From: Lachnospiraceae bacterium
GTDB lineage: Bacteria; Bacillota; Clostridia; Lachnospirales; Lachnospiraceae
NCBI GenBank assembly: GCA_024699045.1
Contig: JAILQK010000216.1
Coordinates: 1-38,241, forward strand
Reading direction: 5' to 3'
DNA length: 38,241 bases
Both the position numbers and the translations under genes were made by a program. The notes beneath the pieces were generated by a model that made no database searches, was not told where the DNA came from, and saw nothing but the letters and a program-made list of their open reading frames with translations. Each line of letters begins with the position of its first letter. The stretch's first letter is position 1. Shown here piece after piece: positions 23,699-31,813 of the stretch.

Positions 23699-24538
23699 TC
23701 ATATATCCACGGTTTCGGCACAAAATACCGGTCCCTCCGTACACACTCTTGCATTTTTCACGCCGCTGTGAGCATCTTTTTCTGTCGTCTTTGCGACACA
23801 TCCGAGACAAACACCCAGACCGCATGCCATCCGTTCTTCCAAACTGATATATGCTGTAGCGCCTGCCTCTTTTGCATATCGTTTGACCGCCGACAACATG
23901 GGCAAGGGCCCGCATGCATAGATCAGGTCTGCCTTTATCCCGCTTTCCTCCAACGCGTCGATCACATTTCCCCTTATCCCCTCTGAACCGTCATCGGTCG
24001 ATATTATCGTTTTGATCCCCGTCCCCCCGAAATCGGAAGCAAGAAAATGATTCATGCTCCTGTCCCGATACCCGAGTACGGCAGTCAGAGATACAAAGGC
24101 AGAAGGGGCTTTCATAAGCTTTTTTGCAAGAAAGAGAAGCGATGGTGCTCCGAGACCGCCACCAAGCATCACTATGTTTTTTCCGCCGATGGTCTTTTCA
24201 TCAAAAGGATAGCCGTGTCCCAGGGGACCTTCGATATATAGCTCATCTCCGGGATTGTATCCCGATATCTCTTCGGTTCCTCCGCCAACGACTCGAAAAA
24301 CTATGTCAAAATAATGACCCGGATCATCCGCTCTCCCGCTGTCATTATCTTCTCCCGAAACATCAGCTATGCATAACGGTCTGCCAAGAAGTCTGGCCCC
24401 GTTGACGGGATATATCATGACAAACTGCCCGGGTTCAGCCCCGCTGCACAGATCGGTCAAAAAGGAATATCTGTAGATATCGGGAGCCAGATAGGTTTTT
24501 TCTCTTATTTTCGCTTTTTTCCGGATCATTTCGTTCAT
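23699..24538 (-). CDS. pyrK: Dihydroorotate dehydrogenase electron-transfer subunit
   Basis: FAD and 2Fe-2S protein passing electrons from PyrD to NAD+. The 279 residues contain a ferredoxin-reductase FAD domain (GARLLGRPLCIADVSG with the R-P-L motif), the NAD region MLGGGLGAPSLLFLAK and the C-terminal cluster ligands in CGLGVCLGCVAK plus a later Cys in ARVCTEGPVF. A segment near residues 60-70 (DVSGEDNDSGRADDPG) is a charged linker somewhat longer than usual. The ATG at 24538 has only AAAG before it; a second ATG lies three codons later. Confidence 0.95.
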   Translation of the reverse strand: MNEMIRKKAKIREKTYLAPDIYRYSFLTDLCSGAEPGQFVMIYPVNGARLLGRPLCIADVSGEDNDSGRADDPGHYFDIVFRVVGGGTEEISGYNPGDELYIEGPLGHGYPFDEKTIGGKNIVMLGGGLGAPSLLFLAKKLMKAPSAFVSLTAVLGYRDRSMNHFLASDFGGTGIKTIISTDDGSEGIRGNVIDALEESGIKADLIYACGPLPMLSAVKRYAKEAGATAYISLEERMACGLGVCLGCVAKTTEKDAHSGVKNARVCTEGPVFCAETVDI

Positions 24539-24560
24539 CTTTAGCTGAAAAATGAATGGT

Positions 24561-25739
24561 TCAGAGCGCCGCTCTGTAGATCTTCTCTATATCTTCGACC
24601 ATAAGGGGACGTATCCTGGAAAGCTTTACATTTCCATCCATCGTAGCATGCATCGCCAGTGCATGTATCTCTTCATCCGAAGGATCGGTCAGTCCGAGTT
24701 CCTTAAGTGATACCGGCATCCCGATCTCTCTGAAGAAACTCTCGGTCGCATTTATCCCAAGAACCGCCGCCTTTTCATCGTCGGCAGTATCTATCCCCCA
24801 TACATTCCTTGCATATCTAGCAAAGCGGCCCAACGCATCCTTATAAAGATACCTCGCCCAGGATGCCCATACCGCGGAAAGTGTTGCCCCGTGTGTATAG
24901 TCATATTTTGCGGAAAGCGCCATGCCCACCTTATGGACAGAGAAATCCTTTCCTCTTCCAAGCTCGGTAAGGTTATTGTGAGATATCGATGAAGCCCACC
25001 ATATCTCCGCCATGGCATCATAATCGCTTCTGTCTGCCAGCGCCAGGCGCCCGTTATCCCTGACAGTACGGATCACCCCCTCTGCTATGGTATCCGTAAG
25101 ATCACACTTTATATCCGGGATAAAGTATCTCTCCAATGTGTGCATCATGATATCAACGATCCCGTTTTTAAGCTGCCAGTCCGGAAGACTGTCCGCCATG
25201 GTCGGATCCATGATTGTAAACACACATCTGTTAAATTCGGTATTGATCCCCAGCTTTTTCCCGACCGCCTCGTTTGTGAGCACCGCAGAATCACTCATTT
25301 CGGATCCGGCCGCCGGTATCGTCAGGATCGCCGCAACCTTCAGCGATCTTTCAAGCGGAACCTTTTTAGTCCAAATATCCCACAGATCGTTGTCCGGATT
25401 TGCCGCTCCGTGAGCGATCCCCTTTGCAGTATCTATCACGGAACCTCCGCCGACCGCCAGGATCATGTTGGCTTCAAGATCGATGGCTCTCTTAACCCCC
25501 TCCTCGGCATGGGCCAACGTGGGGTTGGCCTTTACTCCGCCAAAAGCCTCATAAGTGATCCCCGCCTTATCCAGAGAGCCCTCTATCTTTCCGAGCAGAC
25601 CGGAGTCCACTACCCTTTCGGATCCGTACACTATCAACACCCGGCCTGTTCCGCACTTTTTTATCTCTTCTCCCGCAAGCTCTGCCGTGTCTTTTCCGAA
25701 TATGACTTTGGTAGGTGCATGATACGTAAAATTCTGCAT
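24561..25739 (-). CDS. Iron-containing alcohol dehydrogenase (butanol dehydrogenase type)
   Basis: Group III NAD(P)H-dependent alcohol dehydrogenase, 392 residues. The nucleotide region has the GGGS motif in ILAVGGGSVIDTAKG at about 93-107. Metal ligands are expected in NGIVDIMMHTLERYF (Asp and His) and HKVGMALSAKYDYTHGATL (two His). AAAGGAG lies 6 bases before ATG 25739. It is embedded between pyrC and pyrK with short gaps (11 and 22 bp), so it shares the pyrimidine transcript even though its usual job is fermentative aldehyde reduction. The substrate cannot be told; butanol, ethanol or 1,2-diol aldehydes are all possible. Confidence 0.9.
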   Translation of the reverse strand: MQNFTYHAPTKVIFGKDTAELAGEEIKKCGTGRVLIVYGSERVVDSGLLGKIEGSLDKAGITYEAFGGVKANPTLAHAEEGVKRAIDLEANMILAVGGGSVIDTAKGIAHGAANPDNDLWDIWTKKVPLERSLKVAAILTIPAAGSEMSDSAVLTNEAVGKKLGINTEFNRCVFTIMDPTMADSLPDWQLKNGIVDIMMHTLERYFIPDIKCDLTDTIAEGVIRTVRDNGRLALADRSDYDAMAEIWWASSISHNNLTELGRGKDFSVHKVGMALSAKYDYTHGATLSAVWASWARYLYKDALGRFARYARNVWGIDTADDEKAAVLGINATESFFREIGMPVSLKELGLTDPSDEEIHALAMHATMDGNVKLSRIRPLMVEDIEKIYRAAL

Positions 25740-25750
25740 TTTTTCTCCTT

Positions 25751-27037
25751 TCAGGTCTGACCTTTATGACTGTATATTGTTTTTCCGCCAACTATGGTAT
25801 ATCTTACCCTGCCCTTTAATGTCATCCCCAAAAACGGAGAGTTCTTTGAACGTGACTGCAGATCTTTTTCACTGACCGTCCATTGCTGCGCAGGGTCAAA
25901 AATAACTATATCCGCCGGATCACCGACTCCTAATCGTCCTGCCTGCAGTCCGTACAACCCGGCCGGGTTTAAGCTCATAAGCCTGATAAGGTCAGAAAAG
26001 CTGATATGCCCTTTTTCTACCAGATTTGTGATCCCCAGGGCAAGTGCCGTCTCGAGTCCGATCATTCCCGAAGGGGCTTTGGTAAACTCCCGGTTCTTTT
26101 CACCGGCGGTATGCGGAGCATGATCCGTCGCGATAATATCCAGGGTCCCGTCTGCCAATCCTCTTATCACCGCCTGTCTGTCTTCTTCGGTACGCAATGG
26201 GGGATTCACCTTTGCAAGACTGCCTTTTTCCGTTAGCATATCCTCCGTCAGAGAAAAATGATGAGGTGTGGCCTCCGCGTGGATCAGCCCTTTAATGTCT
26301 GTTTTTTTATATCGTTTTATGATCTCCACGCTTTCTTTTGCGGATACATGCTGGATATCGATCTTTGCTCCTGCATCAAGCGCCAGTCTGATGTCTCTTT
26401 CCACCATGGTATACTCCGCTTTCCGATCAGCGCCTCTAAGCCCCATGGCTTCCGCCACACTGCCGCAGTTGATCCCTGCCTCCCATACATATGAAGGATC
26501 CTCTTCATGAAAACTGAGCACCGCATCGCTCTCAGCCGCCTTTTCCATCGCCCTTCTTACAAGTTCTTCATCCGTTATAGGACTTCCGTCATCGGTAAAG
26601 CCCGCTGCCCCGGCCTTAATAAGCGCCTTCATATCTACGAGAGAGCTCCCGTTTCTTCCCACACTGATCGTAGCATCCTGGTAAATATGTATATTCTCCC
26701 GTCCGGCCCGGTCCAATATATCGTTTATCATCTCCGGACTGTCTGCGGCAGGTACGGTATTTGCCATGCAGACTACCGAGGTATAGCCTCCGGCCGCAGC
26801 AGCAAGTGCCCCTGTATGAAGCGTCTCTTTTTCTGTCTGTCCCGGATCCCTGAAATGTGAATGGACATCGACTAATCCTGGAGCTGCTATAAGCTCCGTG
26901 GCATCTATGATCTCTTCGTTGTCGTTTACGGCCAGATCCCTTCCCAGCTGCGCTACGCACCCGTTTCCTGTACGGATATCCGTTATCTCATCCTTTTGAT
27001 TGTAAGGATCTATGACTCTTGCGTTTTTTATAAGCAC
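25751..27037 (-). CDS. pyrC: Dihydroorotase
   Basis: Zinc amidohydrolase that cyclises carbamoyl-aspartate to dihydroorotate. Metal and substrate motifs appear in order: DVHSHFRDPGQTEKETLHTG near residue 60, FTDDGSPI near 150, FHEED near 176, QHVSAKES near 230, EATPHHFSL near 255 and ATDHAPH near 305. That is the class I (Firmicutes PyrC) pattern, about 428 residues. I chose GTG 27037, because GGAAGTG lies at normal spacing; an upstream GTG at 27049 would start inside that site. It is the first gene of the pyr-fol operon and directly follows a promoter. Confidence 0.93.
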   Translation of the reverse strand: MLIKNARVIDPYNQKDEITDIRTGNGCVAQLGRDLAVNDNEEIIDATELIAAPGLVDVHSHFRDPGQTEKETLHTGALAAAAGGYTSVVCMANTVPAADSPEMINDILDRAGRENIHIYQDATISVGRNGSSLVDMKALIKAGAAGFTDDGSPITDEELVRRAMEKAAESDAVLSFHEEDPSYVWEAGINCGSVAEAMGLRGADRKAEYTMVERDIRLALDAGAKIDIQHVSAKESVEIIKRYKKTDIKGLIHAEATPHHFSLTEDMLTEKGSLAKVNPPLRTEEDRQAVIRGLADGTLDIIATDHAPHTAGEKNREFTKAPSGMIGLETALALGITNLVEKGHISFSDLIRLMSLNPAGLYGLQAGRLGVGDPADIVIFDPAQQWTVSEKDLQSRSKNSPFLGMTLKGRVRYTIVGGKTIYSHKGQT

Positions 27038-27085
27038 TGAGTGTCTCACTTCCTGATCTTCTGCCGTTATCTCTGTCAGAATTAA

Positions 27086-27113
27086 ATGATAACATTATCA
27101 CCCCTTTTGTCAA
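27086..27113 (-). promoter_or_regulatory. Promoter and palindrome of the pyr-fol operon
   Basis: Minus-strand perfect TTGACA (27113-27108), a 16-bp spacer and TATCAT (27091-27086). The palindrome TGATAA-N2-TTATCA (27087-27100) overlaps the -10, an operator-like layout. No PyrR-type attenuator was recognisable in the 40-base leader. Confidence 0.5.
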
Positions 27114-27154
27114 ACCTCCGTTAAGGATCCTGTGACGACAGGGCTGACATTTCT

Positions 27155-27901
27155 TCACCAGACCTCAAAGCTGTCCCTGTACGCCTTACTGATCAAAGTA
27201 ATCCCATATTCTCCGGCCATAGCGGCCGCTTCCGCCGTTGGAACGGATTTTGATATAAGGATCGGGATCCCTGCCAGGATAACTTTTTTCATGGTATCGG
27301 CCTGAACCCTTCCGGACGTATAAAGCATGCAGTCCGAAAGACTCTCCCCCGCGATAAGCCCATGTCCCACTGCCTTATCGAGAGCATTATGACGGCTTAT
27401 ATCTTCACAGGAAAAGAGCATCTCTCCTTCTCTTGCCAGAAAACATATATGTGTCCCCCCGGTCATTCGATGAAGCTCGGCGTCTTCCGAAAAAAGGGCT
27501 GCCAGCGAAAAGATCCACTCCGGTCTGAACCCGGTAGCCGGGATCGTTTTTGACCCGGGTAAGTCTCTGCAGGGATCGTTATCCGCCATTCCTTCCCGGT
27601 CGGATCCCGCACCGTTTTTTAACCTGACCCGTCCCTCTCCTTTATCTGCATCTATCTCTTTTCCGATGAGATCATCCACGCCTGAGATAAGTCCCTCCGT
27701 GTACAATCTTCCCGTTATAAGCTCTTCTAAATATTGTTTTGTACACACGATCTTTTTCCAGGGCTTATCATTGACCGTAAGATCAAGAACGTATTCCTTC
27801 AGGAGCATCCGGCTTTCATTTTGAGTCCGGCCGTCATGATGGTACACGGACACCTCCAAGGTCCGGGTATTCTCCTCATAAAAGACCTGTCGCCTATCCA
27901 T
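27155..27901 (-). CDS. fdhD: FdhD-type sulfurtransferase for formate dehydrogenase
   Basis: Delivers sulfur to the molybdenum cofactor of formate dehydrogenase. The 248 residues have the family core TGGTHICFLA, SCEDISRHNALDKAVG and SGRVQADTMKKVILAGIPILISKS. The CxxC sulfur-transfer loop of E. coli FdhD is not visible: where it would be expected, before FRPEWIFSLAALF, there is only one cysteine in NDPCRDLPG. Clostridial FdhD proteins often have a single Cys in this loop, so function may persist. It overlaps the MOSC-Mog gene by 8 bp and is the last gene of the molybdenum operon. Confidence 0.9.
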   Translation of the reverse strand: MDRRQVFYEENTRTLEVSVYHHDGRTQNESRMLLKEYVLDLTVNDKPWKKIVCTKQYLEELITGRLYTEGLISGVDDLIGKEIDADKGEGRVRLKNGAGSDREGMADNDPCRDLPGSKTIPATGFRPEWIFSLAALFSEDAELHRMTGGTHICFLAREGEMLFSCEDISRHNALDKAVGHGLIAGESLSDCMLYTSGRVQADTMKKVILAGIPILISKSVPTAEAAAMAGEYGITLISKAYRDSFEVW

Positions 27902-28835
27902 CGGCTTCTCCTCTCAATATAAGCAGTCCATGCTCCAATCCGGGAAGTAAAAAATCCAGACACTCCCGGACGGCCTTCGGACTTCCGGGCAGATTTACTA
28001 TCAATGTACGTCCTCTTATCACACTCACTGCCCTGCTGAGCATGGCCCTCGGTGTTATCTGCATGCTGTATGCCCTGATAGCTTCCGCTATCCCCGGTGC
28101 GTTTCTATCAGCCACCCTCATCGTAGCCTCCGGCATCCGGTCACGCTCGGAAAAACCCGTACCTCCCGTTGTAAATATAACGTCCGGCTTTACATTATCG
28201 GAGAGCCTGACAAGCTCTTCATAGATCTCCTCTTCCTCATCAGGGAGCAGGCAGCTTTCTACCACGGTATACCCTGATCTTTCCGTTATTTCTTTTATCA
28301 AAGGACCGCTACTGTCCTCCCTCTCTCCATTATATGCCCTGTCACTCGATGTGATCACCGCAGCGGTAAACCGGACCTTCCCTGCGGATGTCATCGCGGA
28401 TTCCGTATGGATCAGATCTCCGGTCCGGATCGTTCCTCCGGAGATCACTCTGGCAAATACACCCTCTTTCGGCATGATACATTCCCCGGTACGCCTGGCT
28501 ATCTCACACCCCGAATGACAGACCTTCCCTATCTGGGAGATCTCAAGCAGTATGTCGTCTCCGACCTTCAGCTTCGTACCTACGGGCAGTCCAACAAGAT
28601 CTATCCCTGACACCAGAAGGTTTTCTCCGAATGCTCCGGGCTCTATGACGATCTCTTTTCCTGTTCGTTTTTTGAATTCCTCAACCCTTTCAAAGGAGAG
28701 AAGGCTTACCTGCCTCTCACTGCCTGCGTGCGCATCATTCTCCAGACCGAAATCTTCTATAAGCCGCCCGCTCTCTATCTCCCTTTTCACCGTACCTTTT
28801 TTTTCACTGGCGCACACCGCCATGATCTTTCCCAT
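27894..28835 (-). CDS. MOSC domain fused to a MogA/MoaB-type molybdopterin adenylyltransferase
   Basis: A 313-residue fusion. Residues 1 to about 145 form a MOSC domain (DFGLENDAHAGSERQVSLLS, then GAFGENLLVSG and IGKVCHSGCEIARRTG, with the putative sulfur-carrying Cys). Residues from about 150 form a MogA/MoaB domain (AAVITSSDRAYNGEREDSSG, FTTGGTGFSERDRMPEAT, NLPGSPKAVRE), which adenylates molybdopterin before molybdate insertion. I chose ATG 28835, 8 bases after the moaA stop, with AAGGA upstream; the longer frame to 28898 runs over moaA. This fusion is a recurrent clostridial arrangement. The MOSC half may bind or hand over sulfurated cofactor; that is inference. Confidence 0.9.
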   Translation of the reverse strand: MGKIMAVCASEKKGTVKREIESGRLIEDFGLENDAHAGSERQVSLLSFERVEEFKKRTGKEIVIEPGAFGENLLVSGIDLVGLPVGTKLKVGDDILLEISQIGKVCHSGCEIARRTGECIMPKEGVFARVISGGTIRTGDLIHTESAMTSAGKVRFTAAVITSSDRAYNGEREDSSGPLIKEITERSGYTVVESCLLPDEEEEIYEELVRLSDNVKPDVIFTTGGTGFSERDRMPEATMRVADRNAPGIAEAIRAYSMQITPRAMLSRAVSVIRGRTLIVNLPGSPKAVRECLDFLLPGLEHGLLILRGEADG

Positions 28836-28843
28836 CTTTTTCC

Positions 28844-29809
28844 TTATCCTCCGATCTGAACCATCTTTCCGGTATCCTGCCTTATCTCCCCGAAACAATG
28901 GGAAGCAGGCTTCTCCTTAACTTCCGCTTCTATAATCTGCCGGATCTCATCGTCGGTATCCCCCTGTCTAAGAGGGGTTCTGAGATCCGCGCCGTAAGGA
29001 TACTGAAGACACAGCCTCAAAAAGCCGCTTGCTGTAAGCCTTATCCGGTTGCAGGACCCACAGAATCCGTGGGTTATAGGACTGATAAACCCGATCCTTC
29101 CTTTGTATCCGGGAAATGAATAATATAAGGCCGGTCCTTTTCCATCCTCCCCGGCAAGGGGCTTTGCCTTTCCGTATGATCTTTCAAGTCTTAACAGTAT
29201 CTCGTCTCTGGAGATCCCGGTAAACCCTGCCCCGCAGCCTAAAGGCATGAGCTCGATAAATCTGAGATCCAGTTCCTTCTCCCGCGCATATAATGTGAGC
29301 TCTTCCATCTCACCATCATTGGTCCCCAGTATCGGAACACAGTTAAGCTTCACCTTTAGTCCGGCTTTCTTTGCCGCATCTATCCCCGAAAGTACATTTA
29401 TCAGCTCGTCCCTTCCGGTGATCCTTATAAAAGTATCTCTGTTAAGAGTATCAAGGCTGATGTTTATTCCTGAAAGCCCTGCCTCCGCGAGCTCATTCGC
29501 ATATTCAGAGAGCAGACATCCGTTGCTCGTCATCACAAGCTCCCGGATCCCCTCAGTGCGGCAGAGTATTTTGACAAGATCGGTCACCCCCCGTCTTACA
29601 AGCGGCTCCCCGCCTGTAAGCCGGATACGGTTTATCCCGAGCTGCGACAGGATCCGGACAAGTCTTTGTATCTCTTCAAATGAAAGGATATCCTTATGCT
29701 CCAGATTTTTTATCCCGGATTCCGGCATACAGTATCTGCATCTCAGATTACACTTGTCCGTAAGGGATATCCTCACATAATCTATATTCCTTCCGTATCC
29801 GTCAGTCAT
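28844..29809 (-). CDS. moaA: GTP 3',8-cyclase
   Basis: Radical-SAM enzyme of the first molybdenum-cofactor step, converting GTP to 3',8-cyclo-7,8-dihydro-GTP. The 321 residues have the N-terminal SAM cluster CNLRCRYC (Cys20, Cys24, Cys27), RLTGGEPLVR, and the C-terminal cluster CGSCNRIRLTASGFLRLC, which binds GTP. The C-terminal GG needed by the family is kept (VQIGG). AGAGGAT upstream of ATG 29809, 3 bases after modB, supports the start. MoaC, its partner, is encoded in the same operon. Confidence 0.97.
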   Translation of the reverse strand: MTDGYGRNIDYVRISLTDKCNLRCRYCMPESGIKNLEHKDILSFEEIQRLVRILSQLGINRIRLTGGEPLVRRGVTDLVKILCRTEGIRELVMTSNGCLLSEYANELAEAGLSGINISLDTLNRDTFIRITGRDELINVLSGIDAAKKAGLKVKLNCVPILGTNDGEMEELTLYAREKELDLRFIELMPLGCGAGFTGISRDEILLRLERSYGKAKPLAGEDGKGPALYYSFPGYKGRIGFISPITHGFCGSCNRIRLTASGFLRLCLQYPYGADLRTPLRQGDTDDEIRQIIEAEVKEKPASHCFGEIRQDTGKMVQIGG

Positions 29810-29812
29810 TCA

Positions 29813-30481
29813 TCATCCTCTTCTGCTGTATCTGCTTGCGTTCCAATAATTCATCAGTATAAGTGTGCATAATGAGATCAATAAGATGATGATCACCCAC
29901 CTGTATGCCATTTCACGATCGCCTCCCTGCATTGCGGAATAAACCGCTACCGACATGGTCCTTGTCTTCCCCGGCAGATTTCCGGCAAGCATTATCGTAG
30001 CCCCGAACTCCCCCATCGCTCTGGCAAAGGTAAGTGTCGAGGCGGCAGCCAGACCCGGCCAGGACAACGGGATCCAGACCTTAAAAAATATTGCTGTCTC
30101 ATTAAATCCAAGAGTTTTTGCCGCATCTATCAGATCCGTATCCACCTGGTCAAATGCGCCGAGAGTTATCTTGTACATGATAGGAAAAGAGACCACGATC
30201 GCGGCTATGACCGCCCCTTCCCATGTAAATACCACATTTATTCCCAATGAAGAGAGCGTACGGCCCACCGGTGAGTTTTTCCCGAATATGACCAGAAGAA
30301 AAAAACCTACGACCGTCGGCGAAAGCACCAGCGGGAGCGAGAGCACTCCATCCACAAGGTATCTGAACCGTTTCATGGAATAAACGATCCTTGCAAAAAA
30401 GACCCCCAGGAAAAACGTTATTACAGTGGATACCGTTGCCACCTTAAGTGATATCCATAGCGGAGAGAGATCAAAATCCAT
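29813..30481 (-). CDS. modB: Molybdate ABC transporter permease
   Basis: Inner-membrane subunit of a molybdate or tungstate importer, about 222 residues with roughly five to six helices. The permease motif AAKTLGFNETAIFFKVWIPLSWPG fits the EAA loop, and LPLVLSPTVVGFFLLVIFG is typical of ModB. I chose ATG 30481 (TTG at 30490 is in frame); the gene overlaps modA by 11 bp. No modC ATPase gene follows: the next gene is moaA. Confidence 0.94.
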   Translation of the reverse strand: MDFDLSPLWISLKVATVSTVITFFLGVFFARIVYSMKRFRYLVDGVLSLPLVLSPTVVGFFLLVIFGKNSPVGRTLSSLGINVVFTWEGAVIAAIVVSFPIMYKITLGAFDQVDTDLIDAAKTLGFNETAIFFKVWIPLSWPGLAAASTLTFARAMGEFGATIMLAGNLPGKTRTMSVAVYSAMQGGDREMAYRWVIIILLISLCTLILMNYWNASRYSRRG

Positions 30482-31238
30482 AACGCTCAAATACCTTCAT
30501 CGCTTTATCACTTTTCAGATAGTCCAAAAACTCCTCTGCTGCCGACTCGTTTGCCGTCGACTTAACGATCCCTGCAGGATAGATTATCCTTCTGCACGAT
30601 CCATCGGGCGCTTGTGCAGCTATCTCAACTTTGTCGGATGTATATGCATCCGTGGCATACACCACTCCGCAATCAGCTTCTCCTTCCTCCACCCATGTAA
30701 GAACGGCTCTTACATCGCTTCCGTAATTAACCTTATCTTTTACTGTCCCGTATATACCAAGGCTTGTAAATACCTCTTCCGCATACTGGCCGGCAGGAAC
30801 GCTGTCCGGATCCCCCATAGCGACCATACCGACCTTATCGGTTCCCACATCCTCAAATGAGGAGATCTCCTTATCGCTGCCTCTGGGAACGATAAGCACC
30901 AGCCTGTTTTCCAAAAGCTCGGTTACACTATCCGCTTTCATAAGATCCTCCTTCTCAAGGGCATCCATCTGCTTTGTGGAGGCCGATATGAAAAGATCCG
31001 CCGGAGCCCCTTCTTCTATCTGAGCCTGAAGCGCTCCCGAGCTTCCGTATGAAAAAGTCAGCTGTGTTTCCGGATGCTCTTTCTCATACATTTCCTCAAG
31101 CTCACCGCATACATCCGTAAGGGATGCCGCCGCAAGCACTGTCAGTTCTGTATTGCCGGAAGATGCTTTTCCGCATCCGGTTATCATCATTAAAGATCCT
31201 GCTGTCAGGACGATAGCAGCTATCATATTTATCTTCAT
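30471..31238 (-). CDS. modA: Molybdate-binding lipoprotein
   Basis: Extracytoplasmic solute-binding protein, 255 residues. A lipoprotein signal ends in the lipobox MITGC (Cys22), then TVLAAASLTDVCGELEEMYE, the standard ModA opening with oxyanion-binding Ser, and later SYGSSGALQAQIEEGAPADLFISA, which lines the anion site. I chose ATG 31238, with GAAGGG about 10 bases upstream; an ATG at 31256 is in frame. It lies 64 bp after moaC with no clear promoter, so it may be read through. Molybdate versus tungstate preference cannot be judged. Confidence 0.95.
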   Translation of the reverse strand: MKINMIAAIVLTAGSLMMITGCGKASSGNTELTVLAAASLTDVCGELEEMYEKEHPETQLTFSYGSSGALQAQIEEGAPADLFISASTKQMDALEKEDLMKADSVTELLENRLVLIVPRGSDKEISSFEDVGTDKVGMVAMGDPDSVPAGQYAEEVFTSLGIYGTVKDKVNYGSDVRAVLTWVEEGEADCGVVYATDAYTSDKVEIAAQAPDGSCRRIIYPAGIVKSTANESAAEEFLDYLKSDKAMKVFERYGF

Positions 31239-31302
31239 TTTGTCATTTCCCTTCATTTAATACAGACCACTGTAAACAATACTTATCAGAAGTCATACTA
31301 TT

Positions 31303-31797
31303 TCAGACGGAACCGCCTCTTATAAAATGGCCGTTTGCTCCGCCTTCTTTTTCTTCGAGACGGATCCGGGAAATCTCCATATCCTTATCCACTGCCTTGC
31401 ACATATCATAAATCGTCAAAAGAGCCACGCTGACCCCCGTAAGTGCCTCCATCTCCGCTCCGGTCCTTCCGTGAAGCTTAACGCTGCATTCACATTTTAT
31501 GCTATGCTCCTTTGGCATTATACAAAACTCTACCGCTGTTCCTGTCAAAAGCAGTGAATGGCAAAGCGGGATAAGCTCAGGGGTCTTCTTCGTAGCCATG
31601 ATGCCGGCTATCCTGGCTGCGGCCAGAACATCCCCTTTTGCCGATCTTACGGTATTCCCGTCCCAAATCTGCTTAAATGCCTCCCCGGACATGCTGATAA
31701 GCCCGCTTGCCCTTGCGGTCCTTAATGTCACTTCCTTCTCCGCTATATCCACCATAACGGCGTTTCCGTTTTCATCGATATGTGTAAGCCCGCTCAT
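31303..31797 (-). CDS. moaC: Cyclic pyranopterin monophosphate synthase
   Basis: Second step of molybdenum-cofactor synthesis, completing formation of cPMP after MoaA. The 164 residues have the family patterns MVDIAEKEVTLRTARASG, ELIPLCHSLLLTG and EMEALTGVSVALLTIYDMCKAV. The start is ATG 31797, with a GGGGGA site and MSGLTHIDENG, the usual opening; the longer frame to 31923 is inside the neighbour. It lies 16 bp after the molybdopterin-binding gene. Confidence 0.96.
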   Translation of the reverse strand: MSGLTHIDENGNAVMVDIAEKEVTLRTARASGLISMSGEAFKQIWDGNTVRSAKGDVLAAARIAGIMATKKTPELIPLCHSLLLTGTAVEFCIMPKEHSIKCECSVKLHGRTGAEMEALTGVSVALLTIYDMCKAVDKDMEISRIRLEEKEGGANGHFIRGGSV

Positions 31798-31813
31798 GTT
31801 TTTTATTCCCCCG

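Noticed and set aside
27038-27154. T-box or PyrR attenuator before pyrC
   Set aside because: The leader is only about 40 bases after the predicted promoter, with no anti-terminator/terminator pair visible.
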